A stretch of 64,000 nt of DNA from Salminus brasiliensis (taxonomy: Eukaryota > Chordata > Actinopteri > Characiformes > Bryconidae), in contig NC_132888.1 in NCBI RefSeq assembly GCF_030463535.1, positions 5,324,081 to 5,388,080 of the forward strand, given 5' to 3'. The notes beneath the pieces are model-generated. The model saw only the letters and a list, made by a program, of their open reading frames with translations, was not told the DNA's origin and did no database searches. Position numbers and translations under genes: made by a program. This document shows positions 9,931 through 20,400 of the stretch, piece by piece; the first letter of the stretch is position 1, and every line of letters begins with the position of its first letter.

Positions 9931-10525
9931 GGTGTATTATTCTCACTGATAATTAATTCCTTCAAGCAAAACAATCTAGTTTGTATTCCTTAGGTGTCAA
10001 TGCATCACATTGAAATTTTCACAAAAAAAAGGAATAATGTAACAAACATCCATCGAGTGTCTAAAATCCCTGAAACATCACTGCAGAACTGAAAGTCTAT
10101 TTTGTAATTCATGATCAGTTTGTCAAAGACTGAGCATCAACAACTATGACAAAGCACATGCTCAAAAAAAACACTCCATCAGATGATCAGTCATCTAGAA
10201 AAAAGTAGTTGTCCTTCATTTTATATGGGTTTGATGGTGAATCGAATGCATGACACTTCTTTTCCCCACCTACCTTATGTAAACACACAAAGAGCACAGC
10301 TCTCAGAGAAAGCTAAATTTAGAAGTTTATATCTGGTTGCAGAGTGTGCGAAGCTGAAGCTAGACATTGAGGGCTTAAAAGCAGAGCTTATGTAAATTTA
10401 CAGAAACTTTGGTTTAAAAATACTTTGGTAAAAAGGTTAAGTATGTTTTTTTTTACTATAAAAGTACACATTCTTAAATTTACTTAAAATAAAAAAAAAC
10501 ATTTTATTTTTAAGTTTTTTAGAAG
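9931..10525. other. upstream region of OR, duplicated block
   Basis: Nearly identical to 15399-15960 apart from small indels, so it was copied together with the OR. It contains the TATAAAA candidate (minus strand, 10219-10225) and ends where the Gypsy LTR begins at 10526. No gene. Confidence 0.6.
10219..10225 (-). promoter_or_regulatory. TATA-like box upstream of OR at 8998-9930
   Basis: Minus-strand TATAAAA about 290 bp before the start codon. It is kept at 15681-15687 before the duplicate gene. Confidence 0.35.
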
Positions 10526-11442
10526 TATCAGGCCCCCGTTATCACGCCCCAAGAACCTCTGCCTCACTTCCTGTTTTTTTGTGTTCATTCTGGTTAATTT
10601 GTGTTCGTTTGTTGTTCATGAGTTGCACCTGAGTGAGAGCATTTAAGGAACTTCTTGATGGTTCCTGGCCATGAATTGAATCACCAGGAATCTCCTTGAC
10701 TCTCTGTGATTCCTCATGCGTTGGTGGTGTGTTCAGGTTGGTAAGTGATCTGTTCTTAGTCAAGAGATATTCGAGTCTGATTCAAGAGGCAATCGTGTTA
10801 CATTCGCTTCCTGCTCATGCTCCTAGGCGACCCCAGCTCGAGGCAGTCACAACATACTCAGGTTTGGCCTGCCTCGTTATCTAGTCAGGCAGCTGATTCT
10901 CCAGCTACCCCTGTGTGTTCACAGAGTGCGGCTCTGGATCTAGTTTCTAGTTACTCCTGTATCCCAAGCTAGGCTTGTGGTGTTCCATTGTCCCCCTCTT
11001 TAATTTACTTGGCTGGTGGTTGGTGTGGCGCAAAAGATAACACCACTACCTCCCACTAAGCTACCACACCTAAGGAGACTGGGGTTCGATTCCCAGTCTG
11101 GGTGACTATGCTGCGCTACACCAATAAGAGTCCTTGGGCAAGACTCCTAACACTACACTGACCCACCTCTGTAATATGGGTAACCTTGTAAGTCGCTCTG
11201 GATAAGAGCGTCTGCTAAATGCCATAAATGTATATCCCGTTTATCACCTGTTTCTCCCTGCTCCTCCCAGGTTTGTTTTGTTTGTCATGTTCTGTTTTGT
11301 TCTTCATTCTGGCACTTAGTTGCTGCACTTTGCTTTTTCATAGTACCTTGTTTAATAGTCTGTTGAGTTCAATAAACTATCTTGCTTTGCTCCATCTCTG
11401 CGAGTGTTTATCCCTTCTTGTCTGGCCGTTTACGCCATGACA
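10526..11442 (+). repeat. Gypsy 5' LTR with SINE inside
   Basis: Runs from TATCAGGCCC to CGCCATGACA. It carries AATAAA at about 11370, a plausible polyadenylation signal. About 205 bp of its length is a tRNA-derived SINE (11022-11230), so the LTR proper is about 710 bp. Confidence 0.78.
11022..11230 (+). mobile_element. tRNA-derived SINE with L2 tail
   Basis: Starts with a box A-like GTGGCGCAAAAGATAAC, followed by a box B-like GGTTCGATTCC about 50 bp later; together these form an internal pol III promoter. It ends with CTTGTAAGTCGCTCTGGATA and GCGTCTGCTAAATG, the same tail as the L2 LINEs here. The shared tail explains how LINE reverse transcriptase could mobilise it. It interrupts the Gypsy LTR and is therefore younger than that element. 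Confidence 0.88.
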
Positions 11443-13246
11443 GAATGATGTCCGAAACCTTCCAAACAGTGGGGATGGAAGCCCTGAATCAGGCTGTTCG
11501 CGCCCAAGGACAGTTCTTGGGACAACAGCAGCTCACTCTGCAGAGTGTGTCTGAGTCTGTCAGTCACGAAGGGCGACCTTCTGCTGCGGCTGGAACAGGG
11601 CAACTGTTTGGCAGCCCACCAGGCACTAGGAATCTGTACCCTAGCCGCGGGTAGTGAGTGGAACCAGGCCGCTCTGGTGACAGTCACCTACCAAAACCAG
11701 ACTTGTATCGTTGCAGCGCTGATCGACTGATTGACAGCTAACACAACCCTCATATTTTCTGGCCTGAACGGGAAATTGTGTCCTGGCCGTCGTATTGCCA
11801 CAGACACTGTTTTACAAGTCTCCTGTAGCCTCTGTTTTTTTGGGGTTTTTTTGTTTGTTTGTTTTAAAGGAGGGGGCTACATCCATGTATTGACTTTCGT
11901 GCCCTAAACACGAGAACGAAGCGTAACCCTTATCCCATGCCCCTGCTCCCGTTTGCCCTCGAACAGTTACTGGCCACCCGGCTGTTTACTAAGTTAGACC
12001 TGAGGAGCGCATACAACCTGGTGCGCATCAGGCAATGGAACATGGCTTTTCTGACCACTAGGGGGCACTACCAATATAGTGTCATGCTGTATGGGTTGGC
12101 CAACACCTCCGCCATCTTCCAGGCCTTCATAAATGACGTCCTTAAGGACTACCTCGGATGCTTCGTGGTGGCCTTTTTGGACGACATTTTGGTGCCTACA
12201 CATGTGCACCAGGTCCGTCTAGTCCTGGCAAAGCTTAGTGTTTCATGTTTCAAAGATCCCTTTTCTAGGGCACATCAGCGAGCTGGGGCTTCAGATGGAC
12301 CAGGCCAAGGTCCAGGCAGTCCTAGATTGGCCTTCTTCTGGCTCTGTTAAGGATGTCCAGCGGTTTCTGGGGTTTACAAACTTTTATCGTCGGTTAATTT
12401 GGAATTTTAGCTGTTTAGCAGCGCTCAATGCTTATCCTACCCCCGGCAGTAGCCATCAAGGCAATTCAGTGGGACCTGGGCACGGAGATTGACAGAGCTT
12501 CCGGTCACCCAAGTAAGACCAGTACTTACCACCTTCTGGCACCCAGGTACTGGTGGGAAAGGATGCGTGTGGACATCCACCGAGTGGTAGCATCATGTAG
12601 TGTGTGAGCGCGCAATGCAAGACCCCAGAACACTTCCCTCGGGCAAGCTTATGCCACTACCCATGCCCGAGAGCCCGTGGTCTCACCTGACGGTAGATTT
12701 CGTGACCGACCTTCTGAAGTCGGAGGGGAACATGGTGGTGATGACTGTGATAGATCGGTTCTCTCGGGGGGGTTGTTTTATACCATTCTCTACATTGCCG
12801 ACAGCTAAGGCCTTGGTAGAATATGTCCTCTAGAATTTCAGGATTCCATAGGACATCTTATCAGATCGTGGGGGCCAGTTCATGTCTCGGGTTTGGGGGG
12901 TGTTTTGTTAACACCTGGGGGTGAGTGTGAGCCTCACCTCTGGGTATCACCCCCAGTCCAATGGCCAGTGCAAGCGCGCCAAACAGGAACTGGGGAAGTT
13001 CCTGAGATTATCCTGTCACAAGTTCCCCAGTGACTGGTCTGAGTATTTAGTATTTAGGTGCCCACGGTGGACTCATGGATGCACTGCAGCAAAGCAGTCT
13101 GGACCACCGCCCACCAAGACATCCAGGCCTTCCTGCAGCGCTAATAGACTCAGGCAAACCATAAGAGAGGGGAGACCCCGTCACAAGTTATCAGTTAATT
13201 TTTCTGGACCTTATTTAATTTCAAAGAAGATTAATGATCTTGCGTA
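11443..13246 (+). pseudogene. Gypsy gag-pol remnant
   Basis: A short gag start (to about 11640), then a protease strand that stops right after LID. RT: IDFRALN block near 11897, [14 protein letters not shown] near 11990, FLDDILV near 12175 (RT active site), with a frame change near 12240. Connection/RNase H entry: [14 protein letters not shown] near 12360. Integrase: TVDFVTDL (first Asp) near 12690, LSDRGGQF (second Asp) near 12860 after an in-frame stop, then [17 protein letters not shown], where Lys replaces the usual catalytic Glu. Several stops and shifts make it non-functional. Confidence 0.82.
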
Positions 13247-13722
13247 CACTCGGACAAAATTGTTGGTACCCCTCAGTGTTTGAAAGAAAAACCCACAATG
13301 GTCACAGAAATAACTTGAATCTGACAAAAGTAATAATAAATATATGAAAATTAACCAATAAAAATCAGACATTGCTTTTCAACAATGCTTCAACAGAATT
13401 ATTAAAAAAAATCAACTAATGCGTAAGTTTTCCGTCTGTGAATATAAAGCTGATGTGCCTTGGCACTATTTTTGTCTCATCTGTCCATAGGACATTCTCC
13501 CAGAAGCTTTGGGGCTTGTCAACATGTAGTTTGGCAAATTCCAGTCTGGCTTTTTTATGATTTGTTTTCAACAATGGTGTCCTTCTTGGTCGTCTCCCAT
13601 GAAGTCCACTTTGACTCAAACTACGACGAATGGTGTGATCTGACACTGAAGTTCCTTGAACTTGAAGTTCACCTTTAATCTCTTTAGAAGTTTTTCTGTT
13701 ATCTGTCTCTTTGATTCCATGA
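13247..13722 (-). mobile_element. Tc1-like transposon, truncated
   Basis: Begins after TA with CACTCGGACAAAATTGTTGG, the outer terminal repeat of the Tc1 family in this window. Minus-strand transposase fragments follow, including [10 protein letters not shown] (first catalytic Asp present) and SDHTIRRSLSQSGLHG. It ends near 13722 in the DNA-binding region, and the left half of the element is gone. It abuts the truncated Gypsy pol at its target TA. Confidence 0.8.
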
Positions 13723-14465
13723 AGATAACACTGGAAGCAATTTACATTTCCATCAGATTACTGAACTATGTTACTATTTAACTAAACAGACCTTTAACAA
13801 ATTCAGATTCACTAACAGCAGCAAATGTGATTACCTGCCTCATTGGAAATGGCATGATTAAAATTTTTCTGAAAATGTTGAGTAAAAAGTAAAAATTTTA
13901 ACTTCGAAATGTAGCAAGTAGAAATAGTGTTAAAAGTTTTAAGTGACAGAAATACTAAAGTGTAGATACATCAAATTTATTTATACTTCATTACTTTCCA
14001 TTTCTGTTTTAAAGAATGAACTTTGGTAATCAACATGTTTATTTACATACCTGCCAGCCCAGTGTGTAGTTAAAAATACACTTACTGTACCAGTGTATGC
14101 AGTTAAAATATAGTATCCATAGATTCAAACTTGGTGGGAAAATGGTTAATTTTGAACTCAATGTCAACTCACGCAACAATGCAGTAATATTAATGTCAAC
14201 AACAATATAGTTGCATAATAGTGCAATTAGTTACAAGCAAGTAGTAAATACACACTGAGGGCATTTTGACAAGAATTACTATATCTAGATGGAAACAGCA
14301 GAAGGATTAAAAATGTCTAATTTTATTAAGGAAAAGATTAAACAGATAGTATAATAAAATATTCACTGTCACAATAGTAATATATATAATAGACTTCTGA
14401 AAAAGAGCAACTGTCAAAAGCATGAGAGAGAATATTGTTTTATCTGTTCTATCATTATGTTATCA
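13723..14465. other. intergenic, duplicated sequence
   Basis: 13723-14030 recurs at 16277-16670, and 14040-14465 resembles 8240-8990 with a deletion of about 320 bp. These are parts of the duplication that produced the two near-identical ORs. No gene seen. Confidence 0.55.
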
Positions 14466-15398
14466 TTAATTCTTTTTGACAAATTTAAATATTTTGTTTC
14501 TGATCTCCTTTGTTCTGAAACAATACATGAAGGGATTTATTAAAGAAGGTCCAAGAACTGACCCAATCATCAACCCATTTCGTTCATCTAATGTCAACAC
14601 TACACCAATCCTGGTCAGGACTATTCGTACAAAGAGAGGTGCATAATAGCAGATTATGACTACCAAATGACTAACACAAGTGTTGAGTGCTTTTTTCTTG
14701 TCACTCTTTGATGACATTCTCCCAACAACTATTCCTATCTTTATATAGGACAAAAATATGAAAATAAGTGTCCCCAAACACAGAACACCTGTAAAAATGG
14801 AACCCTTATCAAAATATGGTTCAGGATTTACACAAGTTGCTCGGGCAACAGTTGGATAGTCACAAAACATGTACTTCAAATTAGAGTAACATATTTCTAG
14901 AGGGATAACAGTAGAAGCCAGCCACGCTGTAAATGCAGAAGACAACAACCACAGTGCAATAATAATGAGAACACAACGGAAATTTGTCAGAATGGAATGG
15001 TACCGTAAAGGAATGGCTATAGCAACAAATCGGTCAACTGCCATTATAGATATAGCAAACATTTCCATCACAGCACCTGCAATGACAAAAAACATCTGCA
15101 CAAGGCAAGGTACATAAGATATGGTTTTATAGCCAGCTACAAGGATACCTATCATAGTTGGGCATGCACTTGTACAGTAGATTAAGTCTACAAATGCTAA
15201 ATTACAGACAAACAGGAACATTGGCTGGTGCAAACGCTTATCCATGACAATGAAGTATATAGTTGCAAGGTTACTAAACATGATAAGAATATAAAGAATC
15301 AACAGGACAATACCAACAACCAAAGGCCTTTGCACTGTATCAAATCCTCGAAAGACAAATTCAGTAATGATTTGTTTGGAAATATTTTGAACTGACAT
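14466..15398 (-). CDS. odorant receptor
   Basis: Intact 310-residue OR, duplicate of the gene at 8998-9930 (eight residue differences, about 97% identity by eye). It has the same landmarks: sequon at residue 5, FSNLA in TM1, Cys98, MAVDRFVAIAIPLRY, ECL2 cysteines, KKKALNTCVSH and [13 protein letters not shown]. Residues 198-199 are K-G here and M-S in the duplicate, on the extracellular side of TM5. The start at 15396-15398 and the TATAAAA at 15681-15687 (minus strand) are shared with the duplicate. Confidence 0.96.
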   Translation of the reverse strand: MSVQNISKQIITEFVFRGFDTVQRPLVVGIVLLILYILIMFSNLATIYFIVMDKRLHQPMFLFVCNLAFVDLIYCTSACPTMIGILVAGYKTISYVPCLVQMFFVIAGAVMEMFAISIMAVDRFVAIAIPLRYHSILTNFRCVLIIIALWLLSSAFTAWLASTVIPLEICYSNLKYMFCDYPTVARATCVNPEPYFDKGSIFTGVLCLGTLIFIFLSYIKIGIVVGRMSSKSDKKKALNTCVSHLVVIICYYAPLFVRIVLTRIGVVLTLDERNGLMIGSVLGPSLINPFMYCFRTKEIRNKIFKFVKKN

Positions 15399-16352
15399 GG
15401 TGTATTATTCTCACTGATAATTAATTCCTTCAAGCAAAACAATCTAGTTTGTATTTATTAGGTGTCAATGCATCACATTGAAATGTTCACAAAAAAGGAA
15501 TAATGTAGCAAGCATCCATCAAGTGTCTAAAATCCCTGAAACATCACTGCAGAACTGAAAGTCTATTTTGTAATTCATGATCAGTCAAAGACTGAGCATC
15601 AACAACTATGACAAAGCACATGCTCAAAAAAAACACTCCATCAGATGGTCAGTCATCTAGAAAAAAGTAGTTGTCCTTCATTTTATATGGGTTTGATGGT
15701 GAATCGAATGCATGACACTTCTTTTCCCCACCTACCTTATGTAAACACACAAAGAGCACAGCTCTCAGAGAAAGCTAAATTTAGAATCTGACTGCAGAGT
15801 GTGTGAAGGTGAAGCTAGACATTGAGAGCTCAAACTCAGAGTTTATGTAAATTTACAGAATCTCTGGTTTAAATTACTTAGGTTAAGTATGGTTTTGTTT
15901 TCTTGTGTTGCCCAATTAAACATATAGAAGTACACACTGCTAAAAGTTTTTAATTCTTTCTTTTATAAAAAAAAAAAAAATGCAAGATCTGTATCAAACA
16001 GCTGACATTTTAGTCTTTGGTTTTTTCAGCTAACATACTAACAAAAAATTCTTTACAGCACTAACCATTAACTCTATTGAACTAATTAACATAATAAATC
16101 AATATTAAACACTGTTATGTCACCAGGCAGATGTGTTTGACTATAAAAAAAGGCTACTAAAATGAATGGAACTAAAAACCTAATGTTGGCACTAGGGATG
16201 GCACCAGGAACAAGGCATTCGAGTGTATTAAAGGTTAGTTGTTAGTGTGGTTCATCATGTCAAAGAGTAAAATATTTTCATGAAGATAATACTGGAAGCA
16301 ATTTACATTTCCATCAGATTACAGAACTATTTTACTATTTAACCATTTAACC

Positions 16353-16466
16353 AAACAGAGCTTTAACAAATTCCGATTCACTAACAGCAGCACGTGTGGT
16401 TACCTGCCTCATTCATTTCTAATGAAATTATTAGTTAGTGAATCAGAATTTGTTAAAGCTCTGTTT
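16353..16466. repeat. 33-bp inverted repeat, hairpin-forming
   Basis: Arms at 16353-16385 and 16434-16466 are complementary with one mismatch and separated by 48 bp. The duplicate block at 13.79 kb has only the left arm. Confidence 0.8.
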
Positions 16467-17585
16467 AGTCATGGTTTAAAAAACAAACATTTTGAATGTA
16501 ACGTCTTTTCTAAAAATGTTAAGTACAAAGTAAAGCTTTCAAATTTGAAATGTAACAAGTAGAAGTTGGTGTTAAGAAGGTTTAAATGACAGAAATACTA
16601 AAGTATAGATACTTCAAAAATTACTTATACTTCATTACTTTCCATATCTGTTTTAAAGAACAAACTCAAATCGATCATGAAGTTAGGGGCTGGTTCATAC
16701 TAAGTGCATCCAGGATGTGTAATCAGAATTAACAGTATATATGGCGGACTGAAGTTAGGTCAAGAAAAAGAGTTGATGTTTCTTCAACTTCTCACATCAG
16801 GTATCCAGATCCCCATGTACTTTAATCAACTCTGAACCTTTTTCAGGAGATTCAATGCTTCTCATGATTTGAGATGTAAATACTAACAGAATTTAAGCAT
16901 TTGTTTAAATTCAGCCATTTTCAGATCAAAAATGTTATATCCAATATCCCCGACAATAATCTGGACTATCTCTGGTTTGACCAGATAACACAGCATTTAG
17001 AAACTAATGTCTGTGTTTTGTGCAATGTGTTTTTGTTTTACATTGAAAATTAGGTAACAAACTTTATCCAGATACCACCATTCATCTAGACATGCTTGCC
17101 TTGTTTTGTTCAGACAGGAATGCTGATCTTTGTAGTAAGGATTGAGAAGGGGTCCTATTTTTACATCAACACTGAATGGTAAAGAAATGCTGAACTAGTC
17201 TCCAGTGATTCTTCACATCTGTAGGAGTTTGTGACTGTTAGATGCAGGCCATTTTATTTGTCATGTGAATTTGTGCTAATAGTAGCCATGTAAATCTAAG
17301 GACTGCCATGTGAATGTGATGGGGCTAATGAACTAAAAACTAATGACACCTGATAGATATTATATCATATTACATATTGTAGACCTAAAGATCAAGTCAG
17401 CTCTTCCCAAATTTCACCAGCATTTGCAGCCTGTTGGGGGATCTGGTTCACACCAGCATCCCAGGCACTGAGCTGAGCCCTGTCCCCACTACAGCTACAT
17501 CACATCTGTTTCTGCATCTTGCAGCTTACAGACTGTTCTTCAGACATGCCATATCTGAAGCAGGTGAACCTGGCCCCCAGGAACT

Positions 17586-17730
17586 ACAGTTGAAGCCAGA
17601 CGTTTACAAACACTATTTAAAAAGACATGTGCATTTTTTTTTCTCTGACATGAAATCAGAATAAGCCTTTCCTGTTTATTCTGATTTCATGTCAGACAGT
17701 AATGAAAAAATGCATATGTGTCTTTTTATA
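17586..17730. mobile_element. palindromic Tc1-type terminal-repeat remnant
   Basis: Opens with CAGTTGAAGCCAGACGTTTA, which resembles the terminal repeat of Tc1 transposons of the salmonid/Sleeping Beauty group. A near-perfect inverted repeat follows: 17619-17664 pairs with 17677-17727 around a 12-bp centre. No transposase is left. Best read as a MITE-like or collapsed Tc1 copy. Confidence 0.65.
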
Positions 17731-19455
17731 GCCACAAGACTTCCAATGACCAGGTAATCTACCTGACCACAGTTGATGTGAAAAAGACTACACAGATTGG
17801 TGTACAAATCTGGCCAAATGCTCAGATGATATGCTGCCAGATGTTCTTACTGATGTCTTCAATATCTTCTTGAGCAGCATGGTCATCCTGGTATGCTGTA
17901 AGACCATCACCATCATCCCTGTGCCAAATAAGGGGACTTTCCAGATTTTTAAGAACTAGAGTAGCAAGATAATTTTGAGGTGCTGCAAATGACAATGTTG
18001 GGCTGATTTGCATGTTGTACCTGGGCCATCAGCATTTTCCCCTGAACAGACCTTGTTGAAACTGTATTGATAGCCTCTATTTTGCTATTTTTTTTTTTAA
18101 AAAAAAGCTAATTTGTTAGCTGCTGTTTTCTAGTTTGTTTGTTTTTTTTTCTGGGGTGAACTCTCACCCAAAGTTAATTGACTAAAAGTTACAGTAACAG
18201 TACAGTAATGGTTCTATATATTAGAATTGTCTATAATGTTATTTTGCATCTGAAGATGGTTAATAAATTAAAACCTGAAAAGAAATCAATAAAATTTTAT
18301 CAGACTTCCAATTGGAAAGTAATGTAGGAAAGTAAAGTAGGTTATGTTATCCCAGTTATTTTGTTCAACCAAATACTCTGCACTTCAGAGTTACACATTA
18401 TGTAACGGGCCTCTGGGCCGCCAAGACTAGCCCTGGTCTGTCCTTGTTCCTATTTCATGCCTGTCATTGGTTGTTTTCATGCCTCTCAGCAGTTGTATCT
18501 TAAATTACACACTGCTCCCTATGTTTGTACTGTGCAAGTCATCAAATTAATTCTAAATTCTAAATCTAAATAGAGCATTATATATTTGTACACCTGGCAT
18601 GGGTTACTCATGCTATATACATGGGTTTAATGCTATACTGTGCAGTATCCAAGCCAAGATCAAAAGGATAATTTTTTGTTTGTTCTTTTAGTGTTTTGTG
18701 TTTTATTGACAGCAATAAAAGGGCTCAGTAGATACCTCCAGTCTGTGTCTACTTTCCGCCTCCCTAAACCATCCCAGAGTATTATTATGAGTACAATGTA
18801 AGAACTTATTTGGGGTATTTTTAAAATTATATTGGCAGGTAATACTGTTTTTGTTTTACGGAGCGCCATTAAAACTAGAACAAGTAGACATCCCAACAAT
18901 AGTTCCCTACTTGTGCATTTCAGATTTAATTTAGTTTGTCCAATAAACTACTTTGTTATATCAAAAAAGGAAATTGAAATTCACAAAACAGTCTTGTTTT
19001 CTCTTGTCTCTGATCAAACCAATCATATACATGACAAAACAAACAATCAGAGTATTGTATCACTCATCACAGTGCATCAGGCCATAAAAGTAGCCTTGAG
19101 CATAAAATTTAACCAACCACCAGTAAGATGTTCAGTTCTACAGAGCTAAACTCCACATTTTAAATCTCCTTTACTGACAGCTACAAATTTACCATAATCA
19201 ATCAACTGTATAAATGCTCATATCATGTGCATTTTCATTTTACTGGTTCCTTTTATATTTAATATTTATATATATATTCCATTTACTTTTCTATTGTGTG
19301 GTATGGTCTCCCACTTTTAATCAAATACAGTGTTCTTTCTCAGCTCCTTTAAAGTTGGGTTTTATTGACAAGTACAAATAAGGCAGAAATTTATGTGTCA
19401 GACATTGTGTCAGACATTTGAGACCATTGTACATTTCCATTCCCAAAAACTTGGT

Positions 19456-20400
19456 TTACACAGCAGGTTCAACTTTAGATACAATTCTTAATAATTTGTT
19501 TCTGATCTCCTTGGTTCTCAGGCAGTAAACAAAAGGATTTACTAAAGATGGTCCAAGAAATGCCCCAATCACTAAACCATGCCGCTCCTCCAGTGTTAAA
19601 ATGACTCCAATTCTAGTTAAGACTACTTGTATGAATGTAGGCACATAATAACAAATTATGACTATAAAGTGACTAAAGCAAGTATTGAAGACTTTTTTCT
19701 TGTCACTCATGGAGGACATTCTCATGATAACAATAACTATTTTTAGATAAGATAAGCAGATGAAACCAAATGTTCCAAAAATAAAAAAGACAGATATTAT
19801 TGATAATGTGGTGAAATATGGATTTGGATCTACACAAGATGCCCTGACGACAGCTGCATAGTCACAAAAAACGTACTTCAGAGTTGAGTGACACAAGGGA
19901 AGAGGAATAACTGTGGCAGAGACTGCGACCAGCAGAGCACAAGACAACAACCACAGTGCAATGGTGATCAGAACACAGCGGTAATTTGTCAAAATGGAAT
20001 GGTACCGCAAAGGACTAGCTATGGCAACAAAGCGGTCGAATGCCATGGCAGAAATAGCAAACATTTCCATTATAGAACTTAAATGAAAAAAAAACATCTG
20101 AATAATGCATGGTGTATAAGATATTGTTTTATGGCCAACTACAAGGGCACCTATCATAGTTGGGCATGCACTTGTACAGTAGAGCATGTCCACAATTGCT
20201 AAATTAGAGACAAACAGGTACATTGGCTGGTGCAAACGCTTGTCCATGACAATGAAGTATATGTTTGCAAGGTTAGCAATTATAACAAGAATGTACACTA
20301 TCAGCAGCACAACACCAACAACCAAAGGTCTTTGCACAGAGTCAAAGCCTCCGATCACAAATTCTCTTATGCCCATTCCAGAAATATTTTGAAATGACAT
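19456..20400 (-). CDS. odorant receptor
   Basis: Intact 314-residue OR, the most divergent member of the minus-strand subfamily and the last minus-strand gene before the strand switch. Landmarks: NIS sequon (5-7), IIANLANIYF in TM1 (Ala-Asn for Gly-Asn), TSACPTMIG after TM2, Cys at TM3 (YTPCIIQMFFFH), MAFDRFVAIASPLRYHSILTN, ECL2 cysteines, LSYLKIVIV, KKKVFNTCFSHFIVI, NPFVYCLRTKEIR. Its C-tail is longer than its relatives' (KVEPAV). The ATG at 20398-20400 (MSFQNIS) aligns with the paralogues; an in-frame start at 20415 is also possible. No disabling change. Confidence 0.96.
   Translation of the reverse strand: MSFQNISGMGIREFVIGGFDSVQRPLVVGVVLLIVYILVIIANLANIYFIVMDKRLHQPMYLFVSNLAIVDMLYCTSACPTMIGALVVGHKTISYTPCIIQMFFFHLSSIMEMFAISAMAFDRFVAIASPLRYHSILTNYRCVLITIALWLLSCALLVAVSATVIPLPLCHSTLKYVFCDYAAVVRASCVDPNPYFTTLSIISVFFIFGTFGFICLSYLKIVIVIMRMSSMSDKKKVFNTCFSHFIVIICYYVPTFIQVVLTRIGVILTLEERHGLVIGAFLGPSLVNPFVYCLRTKEIRNKLLRIVSKVEPAV

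Larger units (their letters stand above)
10526..13246 (+). mobile_element. Ty3/Gypsy LTR retrotransposon, 3'-truncated
   Basis: A plus-strand relative of the element at 5.7-8.2 kb, with the same gag start just after the LTR and a similar LTR beginning (ATCAGGCCCCCGTTATC against GTCAGGCCCTCGTTATC). It has the 5' LTR, damaged gag/protease, RT, RNase H and integrase. It stops inside the integrase C-terminal region at a TA where a Tc1 end begins. No 3' LTR is present. Confidence 0.85.
15399..19455. other. long intergenic spacer
   Basis: 15399-15960 copies the upstream region of the other duplicate, including the TATA-like string at 15681-15687 (minus strand). 16277-16670 repeats 13723-14030. Two inverted-repeat structures (16353-16466 and 17586-17730) are listed separately. 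Near 18403-18560 a stretch starting TGTAACGGGCCTC resembles the start of an LTR, but I cannot confirm it. A minus-strand AATAAA at 19361-19366 is a likely polyadenylation signal for the OR at 19456-20400. No gene recognised. Confidence 0.5.

Noticed and set aside
11022-11100. tRNA gene suggested by box A/box B-like sequence
   Set aside because: It is the head of a SINE: it continues into the SINE body and L2 tail, and no proper cloverleaf is evident.
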